A DNA stretch of 64,000 bases, taken from Adineta steineri (Eukaryota > Rotifera > Eurotatoria > Adinetida > Adinetidae). Below, one piece after another: positions 47,437 through 58,060 of the stretch. The stretch covers positions 307,268-371,267 of the forward strand of contig CAJNOI010000064.1 of assembly GCA_905250115.1 (NCBI GenBank), in the 5' to 3' direction. Position numbers and translations under genes: made by a program. The stretch's first letter is position 1. Each line of letters starts with the position of its first letter. The notes under the pieces are model-generated. The model ran no database searches, was not told where the DNA came from, and was given only the letters and a program-made list of their open reading frames with translations.

Positions 47437-48102
47437 TTAGTTTATTTCTTCATTTTTCATAGATATTTCAGACCATTTTCGATTAATATCGATGAGTGCT
47501 TGTTTGTTTTCCATTACAACTTTTTTATATGACTTGTAACCAAGGCGCTTGATCGCGTTTCGAAGAAGTTTACGAAAACATCTTTGGATTACCTTCTTGT
47601 CAGATAAACACATAAAAGCATACGTTGTTTCATCGCCACAAAGGTCTGCGGCATCGTCATCGATTGTCTCAAGTTTTTCGAAAAATTCCATTGTCAGCTG
47701 TTCAAACTGCCGTACCTGGTAGTTTGCCTCAGGATCCTGTAGTTCGATTGTCTCTTGAGAGAATGTTTGACACCATTTATCTACTTCGTTCTGTTCTGTT
47801 GAATTAACACATGATCCTATAATTTTTCGAAAGCGATTTATCTTATTAAAATCAAAAGAATTGAAAAGAGACATAAGTATTGTTTTTTGACGTTGTTTTT
47901 CTTCACAGCATGTTTCGATAGGTTTGCAATATATAAAAGGTTCTATTTCGTTATATTCAGCAGGTTTTGAAGCCCATAACTTTTCCCACAAGTCAGTCAG
48001 TTCAATAGCATCACTATCACTTGATGTTCGTAGTTTAAACGAAGCTCCACTAATAAAACTTATGAAAACAACATAAGACAAAATAATGAGAATACGATGC
48101 AT
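47437..48102 (-). CDS. Secreted Cys-containing protein, tandem copy 3
   Basis: Single exon, 221 residues. The signal peptide is MHRILIILSYVVFISFISGA. Conserved cysteines match copies 1 and 2 (YCKPIETCCEE, GSCVNS, KWCQTFS, DLCGDETTYAFMC, IQRC), with a two-residue length difference in the middle. The C-terminal block KLLRNAIKRLGYKSYKKVV is nearly the same as in copy 1. Its TATA box is at 48150-48158. Copies 1 and 3 are closer to each other than to copy 2 by eye. Unknown family; probably secreted. Confidence 0.75.
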   Translation of the reverse strand: MHRILIILSYVVFISFISGASFKLRTSSDSDAIELTDLWEKLWASKPAEYNEIEPFIYCKPIETCCEEKQRQKTILMSLFNSFDFNKINRFRKIIGSCVNSTEQNEVDKWCQTFSQETIELQDPEANYQVRQFEQLTMEFFEKLETIDDDAADLCGDETTYAFMCLSDKKVIQRCFRKLLRNAIKRLGYKSYKKVVMENKQALIDINRKWSEISMKNEEIN

Positions 48103-48149
48103 TTCTTTGAAATAAAATTTGTTTACTATTTCAAATAAAAATCACTGAT

Positions 48150-48158
48150 CTATTTATA
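48150..48158 (-). promoter_or_regulatory. TATA box, tandem copy 3
   Basis: ATATAAATAG on the minus strand, about 50 bp before the ATG, in the same context as copy 1. Confidence 0.6.
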
Positions 48159-48635
48159 TTGAGTAAAAAGGAAGTAGATTTTGTTTATAATAGCGTGTAG
48201 AATTTCATGATAACAATAAATAATTGATTTTAGAATAACAACAAAAACAAAGAAATGAGTCATAGATAGGAAATTGTATCAAAAAGGTTATAAAGTATTT
48301 TTTCAATTTCATCATATTTAGTTGATACGAAGTTTTTTGCGTAAAGTGGCTAAAGGTCAAAAGGAAATTTCGAAAGTAAATGTCAAAAATAAAAAATGTC
48401 GAAAACAATACTATCAAATATTTACTCATCAATTTTATTAATAAGAATCTAAGCAAAGAAAAACACAAGTTAAAGGCAAGATGGATGTAGATGTTCTTCT
48501 AATTTAACATCCACACCCAACCTGAGCTATTTCTTTTAAATAGGCTTTAGCTAATTCTACGTCGAAAGTCCGATTAATTGGCGTGAGCTCAGTAATTACA
48601 CACTTTTTAACAATAGATTTAAAATTAAGGATTTC
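48159..48635. other. End of the tandem unit and spacer
   Basis: The homology with the other upstream regions stops near 48330 (after GATACGAAG). A short CGAAA-rich stretch (48370-48410) like the one in the helicase intron follows, then the TGTGGG-like element at 48481-48519. Confidence 0.5.
48481..48519. repeat. TGTGGG-like palindromic element, copy e (short)
   Basis: GGATGTAGATGTT faces AACATCCACACCC in inverted orientation with a 12-base loop. Confidence 0.6.
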
Positions 48636-49968
48636 ACACCAGTCGCCGATCTTGCCCTATTCTTTCCAGGTTCTTGTTTTTCTTGATTTTCAAGCAAGAT
48701 TCTTTATCGATTCCTTAAATGCAAGATTCTTGCCTGAAAATTCCTTATATACAAGATTCTTGTCTGAAAAAACTGATCTTGCCTTTCTTGTGAGATTCGT
48801 GTAGACCGAATCTTGTCTGATGAGGCAAGAAATTCTTCTCCAGGCAAGATTCTTGTTCTCTTACTTTCTTGCCTGATTCTTGTTTTCCTTGAACTCTTGC
48901 CCGATTCTTATCTTTCTTACTTTCTTGCCTGATTCTTATCCTTCTTGATTTTCTTGCCTGTTTCTGATTTCTTAGGCTTCTTGCCTGATTCTGATCATAT
49001 CAAAAAAGCCTTTTTTAGGTTATTACTACCTTTTTCATATCGTTTTATTATAAGCATTTCACACCATGTACAAAAAAATATGAAAGAACAAAAAAATACT
49101 TTAATTTTCACATATTCATGAAGTAGTTTTAATTTTTAACACAAAAAAAAATTAAACAAAAATTTATTATTTATTTTCTTAAAATTTTACCTATACGAAG
49201 AGGATTATCAAACAATAGTTTTTTAAACAAATTCATATTTTCTTCGTCCATTGTATGTAATACTTTTATCGATAGTGAAAAATCTAGAAAAAAAATAAAA
49301 TATATAGATATGAATTAGAAAAATATCAAAATATGTTCAATAAGGATTGCCTTCAGTAAACAATGAGAAAACGGATATCATATATTCCATTGTTTTCTTG
49401 ATATGAAATAAACTTTTACTATACATCTAATTAAAACAATAACTTACTAGATGTCGTTTGAATTAGATAAACGCTTCAGAAAAAGAAAATAATCTAAGTA
49501 AATTTGCACTATACTTATCGAGTCAATATTAATTATGAATAAATAACGGTCAGCTAATGCTTTTATATATGTGATACACAAAGACCACATCACGTGCCGT
49601 TCATCTTGGAAAGCTGACAAGAATCTGTTTTCTTTTCTATTACAAGAATCTTGTCTGAATATTAAGAAATTTAAAATATCTTGTGTTTCTTTCCAAGTTC
49701 TTTTTGTCTTGAACTTCAGTCCAGATTCTTTTTAAAGGGAAGAAAAAGATTCTTGTCTGAATATTAAATATATCTTGAATATCTTATAATTCTTGCCTGA
49801 TTCTTTTATTTCTGATTGTTCAGACAAGATTCTTGTCTACTGGAAATTCTTGTGAGATTCTTTTTACTTTCCTGTCGAAAAGAATCTTGCCTGAACACAA
49901 GAATCTTATCAGAAAAGCAAGAAAAGCAAGAACCTGGAAAGAAGAGGACAAGAACGTCGACTAGTGCA
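48636..49968. mobile_element. Foldback element with inverted arms made of CAAGATTCTTG-type subrepeats
   Basis: The left end (ACCAGTCGCCGATCTTG... TTCTTTCCAGGTTCTTG) is the reverse complement, with changes, of the right end (CAAGAACCTGGAAAGAA...CGTCGACTAGT). Both arms (about 380 bp each) consist of many short degenerate units around CAAGATTCTTGCCTGA, which is itself a small palindrome. About 600 bp of AT-rich DNA lie between the arms and contain a coding-like exon at 49171-49283. The structure fits a foldback-type DNA transposon or a captured segment flanked by expanded arms. Confidence 0.7.
49171..49283 (-). CDS. Candidate terminal exon, unknown
   Basis: After a TTTTTTTTTCTAG acceptor at 49284-49285 the frame reads DFSLSIKVLHTMDEENMNLF and on to IGKILRK-stop at 49171. 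Residue use is protein-like. It could be the last exon of the FLYWCH gene start at 50189, with the right arm of the foldback element inside the intron. No phase-compatible donor was confirmed. Confidence 0.35.
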
Positions 49969-50021
49969 ATTTGTTCAAATGAACATATATGATTTGAGTG
50001 ATCTCTCTTACGCGCTTTAAA

Positions 50022-50189
50022 CTAATCGTTCACATCAGTATGAAGAATCACTGAGCAGAGACGATTTTCACAGCATCGATATTTGACCTTTGAACATGAC
50101 TTATTTAGTTGATATACAAATCCATCACAAAAAACTACGCGTTTACGTTTATTATTTTGTGAAAATGTTATGATAAGTGTATCACTCAT
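50022..50189 (-). CDS. FLYWCH-type zinc finger exon, probably partial
   Basis: From the ATG at 50189 (MSDTLIITFSQNNKRKRVVF) the frame gives a FLYWCH-like pattern: G-F-V-Y-Q-L-N-K at the centre, then Y-R-C-C-E-N-R-L-C with the two zinc cysteines, ending at HTDVND and a stop at 50022. FLYWCH domains have the order F/Y...Y..WRC...C and bind DNA; in bdelloids they occur in host genes and alongside MULE-type transposases. The downstream His pair of the finger is not found, so either splicing continues into the foldback region or the gene is truncated. Confidence 0.5.
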   Translation of the reverse strand: MSDTLIITFSQNNKRKRVVFCDGFVYQLNKSCSKVKYRCCENRLCSVILHTDVND

Positions 50190-51265
50190 CGTGATGTAAA
50201 GAAAAAATATGTCGAATAATTTGATGAAAGTTTGTAGAAATGAACAGAAGCTATTATACAGACTCAATTCAATAAACTAGTATACAGAGATATATACTTG
50301 TTAGTAAATGTTCGCAACGCAGCATTAACTGATAGAAAGTGGTTTGACGACTTTATTGACATTTCTTCTTTCAATATTTTTTTTTCGACGACCTTTTACC
50401 ATCAGACCTATTCATACAACAATAATCATTATAATTAAATAATATGAGATAATGTCTATCGTATATGGTGTTAGATTTTTCAAATTGTATGACTTTAGTA
50501 CTACAAATATGAAAGTTGTACAAAATCTATTTCTTCATTCATATCAATAAAACCTTTGTAGATATATGTCGAGCATATATTTCATTAATAATTATTCTAG
50601 TTAAATCAGTTTATGTATTAGCTGATAAAACATTTCAATTCATCTGAACGTCTTCTTTGCCATAGTTTTATGATTAGTTTCAAGGACATCAATGAAATAT
50701 CCGACGTAATTATCAGTAATTAAATGGATGTAGAATTGCTATGTTATATGCATTATTAGTACTACTGATGCTGATAACAGGAAGGATTTTTTTGCATACA
50801 ATCATATCAAAATATCTTAAAATTTGACTAACGTTCTCGATTTATTAATTAGTTCGGGCATTGATAATACTTATTATCTAGAAATTAATCGACAAACAAT
50901 GAAGACATTTCTATCTAATATTTCTTTTGCAAAAGCGAGAGTAACGTAGAAAGCCTCACAATTTTTTTTCAATTGTATTATATTGTTAGTTTCTATTGAA
51001 TAAACAAACTAAGAAATAGAATAGTAAATCTATCTAAAAATTATCTAAAATTATATCATATCAGTACTTTAGTGGGAAATGTCTCGGAGAAATCGAAAAT
51101 AGACTATAGCAAAAGTGTCATATATCTTAAATTTTGAAATATTCCAGATTTTATTAATAAATAAATATTTTTTTTCGAAAGAAAATCATGAATAAATATA
51201 TAATAAAAAATTAGTATTCTATAAAGTTTACTATTAAGAATACAATCCTTCATAAAGACAAATGA
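50190..51265. other. Intergenic, AT-rich
   Basis: Between the FLYWCH exon and the 3' end of the helicase-PARP gene. No exon or repeat is recognised. Confidence 0.5.
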
Positions 51266-54200
51266 TTATATTCTATATGTTATTTTCATATATGGTAATG
51301 CTTGACCATAACGATACACAATATATTCATCAGAAACTGGATTTCCTGGATATTGACCATGTGTTGAATGATATCCTTTGGGAGCGGACATTAAATCTTG
51401 GTTTAAAACTTGAAGAATTGATTCTTTTCCCAATACTACTTTATTATAATACATAATACGTGTCTGATTATTTAGATCAGCTGCAGTATAACCATGTGAA
51501 ACAAGTGGATTATCAGCAAAATAAGCACCATGACCTATAAATGAATGAAAAGCAAATCATTAAAATAAAAAAGAGATAAATTATACCCCAATTTCCTTTT
51601 GAATAATTTGTTCCCCAATAACGATCATCAAATCCATCATTTAATATTCCATCAATAGCATCACCTTTTGTTCCATGAAATAATTCTCGTTCATTTGGAT
51701 TTTGTCCTGGACATTGTTTTGCAATCAATTGTTTCATTGCTATATAAGCGTCTTCTAATAATGGATTTCGAATCTGTTCAATGGACCATACTTGTACTTG
51801 TGCTCCAATGTATGTTTTCATTTGTTGAACTAATGATTCATATAATGGACTTGATTGTGGTAAAGGAACTAAAATAACATGATATTTTGGTGGTGGATCC
51901 GGAATAACATACATAGGTTGTCCAAGTTGTGCCCATCCTCGATTTTGCATTTTTTCGATACGACCTTTAACAATATCATCAATAGGACGTAAAACTTGAA
52001 AACGTTTATTTTTAATATTATCAACAATAATTTCTAAATCAATTGAAAATGGTTTATGTTGTATATCAACTCTCATTCCTAATTCTTTTGTATAATCTTT
52101 TTCTAATGATAAATTACTAACATCAAAATCAATTCTATCATGTGTTAATGCAACATGTGGTTCAATTAAATCCATTGTAAATGCTCCAGTTTTAGTTTTT
52201 TCATCTAATAATATTATATATCGCCAATCTTCTCGAAAAACTTTACATTCAATTTGATATCTATGTAAATGATCTTGAAATTTATCTATATCAAAATATT
52301 TATGCGATGGTAAATGACAATCAAGATCTGATGGTATTAAATTTTTATCCATATAAGGAATTGAATCATTCATTTTATTCTTTTGATATAATATCCATGT
52401 CGATGGATCACCAATTGGTCGATTTGTATAATTTCCAACGGTCCAATCACGAACAAAACCACCTTCAAGTCGACAATCAAATTGACAAACAGCTATCCAT
52501 GCTACGACTTCCATTCGAGTTTCACGCGTTGCATTTGAGCCTTTTAAACTTTTCCATAATTCAATTGATGTTCGTTTAGAATCCGTTATATGTGAAATTT
52601 TCTCTTCAATATTAAGACAATTCTTACGCATTTGTGGTTTAAGAATACGTGGTGATACACCTATAAATAACAGGAAAAGTTATATCGATAAACCTGTCTT
52701 TGATCGAAAAATTAAAATGCCGAAAGGGAAAATATCGAAAATAAAAAAGTCGAATACCTAAAAACGTCGAAAATAGAATATCGAAAAACTAAAATGTCGA
52801 AAAAAGTATAATAGAGTAGGTGTAGGTGTGGATGTGAGTGGGTGCGGATGTGGGTCTGGGTGGCGCTGTAAAAGCTTTGATTTTTATCAAATATGTGCCT
52901 CGGATTCTTTTTTATATTTTACTTTTCGGTGTATTTTTAATTTCGATATTTCTATCTTTCGATGCTGTTCTTCTTCATCAGTTTTTTTCGACTTTCTAAC
53001 GTTTTCGGTATTTTATCGTTCGACGTTATACGATAGAATCGATATATCTTTAAATAAAATTTATATTTTTACCAGCATTTGGATGTCGAATAACAGCACA
53101 AGTTTTTAACCATAGAAGAAAAGATTGAAATTCTTTTTGTACTCCTTGATTTTGTGAATCTCGTCCTTTAATACTTATTTCACATTCATCTTTTATTGTA
53201 GTATTATTAACAGTAATTTTTACTTGCTGTTGAGCTTCCCAACGCCATATCATTGGATTAAATATTCGAGGCATTTTCGAAACACTTTCTAAATTTCTTG
53301 CCATACGTTTAAAATCAGCTGCCGCATTTGTTGAATATAGATTTGTTAATTTAAATTTCATTTCAACAACTAATTGTTTTAAAATATCAAGTTCAGCATC
53401 AAGAACTAATCCAGCTGCTCCTCCAAGATGAAGTACACGATTTTGAAGTTGTATTTGAATATTTGGAAAATTTTGTTTAACTATTATTAAAATATTATTT
53501 GAAGTTAATCTTGTTTCTTCAGCTGTATTTAATATAATTTTTCTTTGTAAAGGATATTCAATCCATTGAGATTTGATTTCTCCAAGAAATGATAAAACAG
53601 CCGTAGCACGAATAGATGATGAAAAACGAATATCACGAGCAAGTATAAGTGAAACAGGTGTTAAAGTAATAGCTCGAGAAAGTGTTGATTGATGATCTAA
53701 AACAGCAACATCTTCTCTTGAAGATATATATCGAGTAAAAAGATGAGTTTTTCCTTGTAATTCTTTCATTGATACAAAAACATTATCTTTATATCCATAT
53801 AATAAAGATTTAGCAATTAATTCCCATTTATTTTTTGTTATTTGTGATTTTTCTCGATATTCATTCAAAAGATTAAATGATTTTTCTAAACTTGTATATC
53901 GTCGTAATGCTTGTCGTAAAACATGTGCCATTAATGTAAGTTGTTTTGCTTGACATATTTTATTTAAATTAAATTGTTGTGCAGGTACACTTTCACGAAT
54001 TAAAAGAATTTCATTCATAACATTTAATAAACTCATAAAATCACCTTCGATTTTTTTCATTGAATCTGGTATAAATTTTAATACTGATGATGTATTTAAA
54101 ACACCTAAAATTGATGAAAGAACAATAAGATCTCGACCACAATTATATTCATTTAAAGCTGCTAAAATTGATTTTGACATAGATAATGAACCAAAATCAG

Positions 54201-57001
54201 GTAATGTAGAAATAGCAATACCGGTTAATGTCAATTTTTCTTGTGAATCTAAAATATCTGAAACAAAATATAAAATTTTGTATATAAAGTTAAATGATCT
54301 TCGAAATAAAACGAACTTAATGTCTTTAATTCGTCTATTGCTTGATTAATTGCTTTTGGAGATGGTGAATTTGGTAAATATTCTTTAATATAATTAAGTC
54401 CTTGTTTAATTATTGATTTTCTTAATGAAAATTCAATATTAACTAATTCTGATTGACATATTTGTGGTACTGGATATTTTTTTTGTTCAATTTTAAAATC
54501 ATATAATGAATAATATTCACCGGGTTTTGTTCGTCCAAGTCGACCTAATCGTTGTTTAATTGTTGATTCAGCTGCTCGAGTTTCCATGAGAATTGTTTGT
54601 TTTTTATCAAAATCATAAACAGGAATATTAATCATACCTGTATCAATAACATATTTTAAAGATGGAAATGTAAGTGATGTTTCAGCAACAGTTGTAGAAA
54701 AGAAAATACTTCCATGTTCAATATTATTTTGTTGTTCTTTAGCTGATTGTGATTGAATAAGTGGAAAAGCAATAATTGTTCGACGACTAATTTCTTCTAA
54801 AAGTCGACAACATTGTTGAACTTCTGATACACTACTAACAAAACATAAAATTTGATCATGTCGTTGTCGTTTTTGACATAATTCTTGTACTAAATCTAGA
54901 ATGTTTTGATTTGGTCTTGGAATTTTTGTAACTGGATATAATGTTCCAAGATTTGGCATTTGAAATTCAGCAAATTTTAATTGTGCTATTTGACGAAATA
55001 GATTTGGTACAGATGAATCTAATGTAGCTGATGAAATAATAACTTTAATTTTAGTTTTAAGTTGAGGTTTTTCTTTGAGTAAACGAGCAATCAATGCTAA
55101 ACAAAGATCGATATTAATTGATCGTTCATGAACTTCATCAATAAAAAATACAATAGTTTTATTTAATTTCGTTTGATTTGTAATTAAATTTTCATCATGT
55201 AATAAACGTTCTTTTAATAAACCATCTGTTAAATATAATATTTGAGATTTTGGTTCATATTCAGCACCACTAACAGCCCATCCCGCCAAAACAAATTCAT
55301 TTTTATTTGTTGTCATTGTTTCATTTACACGATTACAAATTGATGTACAAGGTAATCGACGTGGTTGAGTAACAATTACTTTATCGTAACCTTCAGCAAT
55401 TAATAGCGCCGGAAGTAAACTAGATTTTCCTATGAAAAAAAAGACACTGAGGGTGTGGCTGTGGGCGGATGTGGATGAGAGTGGGAGTGAGACTATGGGT
55501 GTGGATGTGGTGGGCGTGGGTACTATCCTTTCCACCCTCACCCACATCCAGCCTTTCACCCGCATTCACCCATACCCACAGCCGAGCCCTGACTGAGAGG
55601 CTCGGGCTCGGTACATCCCTAGGTAAAACGAGAGTCAAATTATTCGTCTAGATAAATAATTTTCTCAATTTATAGAAAAAAATGAAATAGAATTATATTT
55701 CATATTTGTTTACCTGATCCAGTTGATGTTGCTATTGTTATAACGGTATTTTTATCAATTTTATCTAATAATTCTTTTGATGTTTCATAAAGAGGTAATT
55801 GTAAAAGAAAACATCGATAATATAACATAATTCGTTGTAATAATTTGGGAATATGTTTCAATTGTTCGAACTCACATCCATGATAAATTTCATCTGTTTG
55901 AAATTCTTTTTTAACTTTATTTATAAATTCATTCATAATCTGTAAAGATTTATTTGATGGTTTCTTTTCAAATTTTAATCGTTCGGACCAAACATGTTGT
56001 TTAATATATTCATCAAGAGCTTCTTGTTTTAGTAATTCTAATTCAGGTATAAATTGTTTTTTTCTCGTATATCTATCTGTTAGTTTTCGTAATTGAATTG
56101 ATGATTGAAAATTAGAATCTGTTATAATTTGTTCAGTTATAGTTTTCGACTCTTGTAATATATATGTATCAAATAAAATAACAAATTCTTCGATTTTCTT
56201 TTTAATTAATTCTTGAAAATATTTTGTATAATATTTCCAATTTGACGAAGAACGAATTTGTTGTGTCATTATATGATTAATAGATTGTAATGTTGTATTG
56301 AGTTGCCGTTGATAATCAGTTTTGGTTGATTGAATATTATTTGATAAGATTTGTATTCGTTGTAGAATACGTTTGAATTCATCATGATGTTCTTGAACAC
56401 CTGTTACTGATGCACAATATGAATTAGTATTTTCTGTCATTGTAATATTAGGTATTCCTACGAAATATTCATTCATTTGATGTTTCGACTTCATATGATT
56501 CATAATAAATTGTAATTTGCTAAATAGAAAATGTTGGACAAGAAATGATTCAATATTAATATAATCTACAGCTTTAATTTGTTTAGCTAAATCTTTTAAT
56601 TGTTGTTCATAAGCTTGTCTGTTAAGTAATTGTTGTTGAAGATCTTTTAATAATTTATTTTTTTGTTCTAATTGTTGTTCCTTTTCTTTGGTTAACGTAT
56701 ATTTTGATTCTTTTTGTTGTTCAACTTCTAATTTCTTCTTTTTAATTTGATCTTTTAATTCTTCAACTTCAGCCTCTAGTTTGGCAGCAAGAGCAGCAGC
56801 TGTTTCATCTCTTAACGTAGTATTGTTTTTTTCGATAAGAGTTGAATGATTGGGTTTACCGGCATTGCCACTGGCAGATTGTTCGATAGATGTATTTGCA
56901 GTAGTATTAGTAGTATTGGATGATGCAAAAGATAAATTGGTAGGATTAATTTCATCATTAAGATCAGTGAGACTCCAAGTTCCTTGATTGTCTGTTGTAG
57001 C
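51266..57001 (-). CDS. DEAH-box RNA helicase - nucleotidyltransferase-like - PARP fusion protein
   Basis: Five exons join in frame: 57001-55714, 55429-54317, 54257-53073, 52660-51587 and 51534-51266 (1,642 residues visible; the first exon with the start codon is not found). Numbering starts at 57001. Residues about 45-150: Gln/Lys-rich coiled coil. Helicase (about 420-800): GSGKSS split by an intron (motif I), TQPRRLP (Ia), DEVH at 527-530 (II), SATLD at 563 (III), VAETSLTFPS (V) and QRLGRLGRTKPG at 722-733 (VI), followed by helicase-associated regions. Residues 1262-1380: GGFVRD, SDLD and DFDVSNLSL match the order of poly(A)/CCA-polymerase-type nucleotidyltransferase heads. Residues about 1520-1642: PARP catalytic fold with H1524 (FHGT), Y1558 (GAYFA) and E1623 (DEYIVY), an intact H-Y-E triad. 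It likely remodels RNA and transfers ADP-ribose; the exact substrate is unknown. Confidence 0.85.
52703..53040. repeat. Intronic CGAAAA-rich inverted arms around TGTGGG-like element f
   Basis: The 412-nt intron (52661-53072) of the helicase-PARP gene holds degenerate ATGTCGAAAA units at 52715-52805 and their reverse complement (TTTTTCGACTTT, TTTTCGGTATTTT) at about 52920-53030. Between them, at 52816-52865, lies a G-rich run (GTAGGTGTGGATGTGAGTG). A similar CGAAA-rich run occurs at 48370-48410, next to element e. Confidence 0.55.
55446..55580. repeat. TGTGGG-like palindromic element, copy g (largest)
   Basis: Inside the 284-nt intron that splits helicase motif I. The G-rich half (GAGGGTGTGGCTGTGGGCGG and following, to about 55533) faces a C-rich half (CACCCTCACCCACATCCAGC, and ACCCATACCCACAGCC) in inverted orientation. 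This is the most GC-rich part of the window. Confidence 0.7.
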
Positions 57002-57993
57002 CTAAAGATTCAATTAAAATAATCTTATACAGAATCATTTAATTAGCTTTACAACTCAGAAACTTAGCAGTTATTTATCAAAATCTCTTAATGGAATATT
57101 TCTTTTCTATGAATAAACATACATTGAATCTGAAGTCAAGGTAGATATTGAAGATTCATTTAACGATAATGACTGTAATAGATGTATTGATACATTTTTG
57201 ATTAGTATTAAGTGTGAGTTGAAATACTCCAAATTGTTGATATACATTATATTTACATTAAAGCAATTATAATATTTTATTTGCTTAGAATATTCATAGA
57301 ATCAGATTATGCGCTTTTGACACTATTAAAATATGTATAAGATAAAAGGAGTTCTAAATGCATTTCTTTAAATATCGTGTGGGTTTGTTAGTATTAGCAG
57401 TTATTTATAGACATATAATAGAAAAAAACATGATCGTTTCTCATATTATTTACAGTTGTCGTTTACGATACTTTACAATCTTATCCGAGCACCGTTAATA
57501 GTCAACGTGGTTTTATAGCCACTGTTTATGATGATTGTAAAAGACTTCAAAGTATTGTACATCATCGCTTTCCATCATAAATGATGGTTGATAGTTGAAT
57601 ATCAGTCTCCTACATAGGCTTTAAGAAAAACGTCTTTGACAATAAGAATTTTGCAAAATGGCACCTCATGTAGAATATCCTTTCTGAAACTACTATTGAA
57701 ATACAAGGCAACATAAATGAAGTTCATAAAATAATTTATATCCTAGGCGAAATCCAATTAGTCTAATAATACTTTTTGTAGAGTCTTCTAGACTTTACAA
57801 AGGTTTAAGAAGTTTCTCTAAATCTGATCGAATCTATTAGTGCTGATGTACAGATACACGAATGAAATGTCATAGTAACATTAACATAAATCGAGAGAGG
57901 TACGCGATATCATTATCTAGCCATGACTACGATTCATTTTCAAAGTGTCATAAGAAAGAAACCATTTCAGAGCAAAATTTTTGTGTTCCGTGC
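57002..57993. other. Upstream region of the helicase-PARP gene
   Basis: The first coding exon of the helicase-PARP gene should lie here or further right, because an in-frame TAG at the acceptor precedes 57001. A possible small exon on the minus strand at about 57129-57178 (LSLNESSISTLTSDS, acceptor TATTACAG, donor GTATGT) does not end in the required phase. A small spliced frame is on the plus strand (57358-57580). Confidence 0.4.
57358..57580 (+). CDS. Possible small spliced gene, 49 residues, or relic
   Basis: Exon 1 (57358-57382) reads MHFFKYRV and ends at GTTTGT. Exon 2 (57456-57580) follows TATTTACAG and reads VVYDTLQSYPSTVN, GFIATVYDDC and KRLQSIVHHRFPS before TAA. The phases fit and exon 2 has protein-like codon use. 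It could be a small gene or a last exon of something lost. No family is known. Confidence 0.3.
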
Positions 57994-58026
57994 TTAACAT
58001 ACTTTATTATTATTCGAATAAATGAT

Positions 58027-58060
<34 letters not shown>

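Noticed and set aside
55420-55651. Open frames on both strands rich in His, Pro and Val
   Set aside because: They arise from the TGTGGG-type palindrome inside an intron of the helicase gene.
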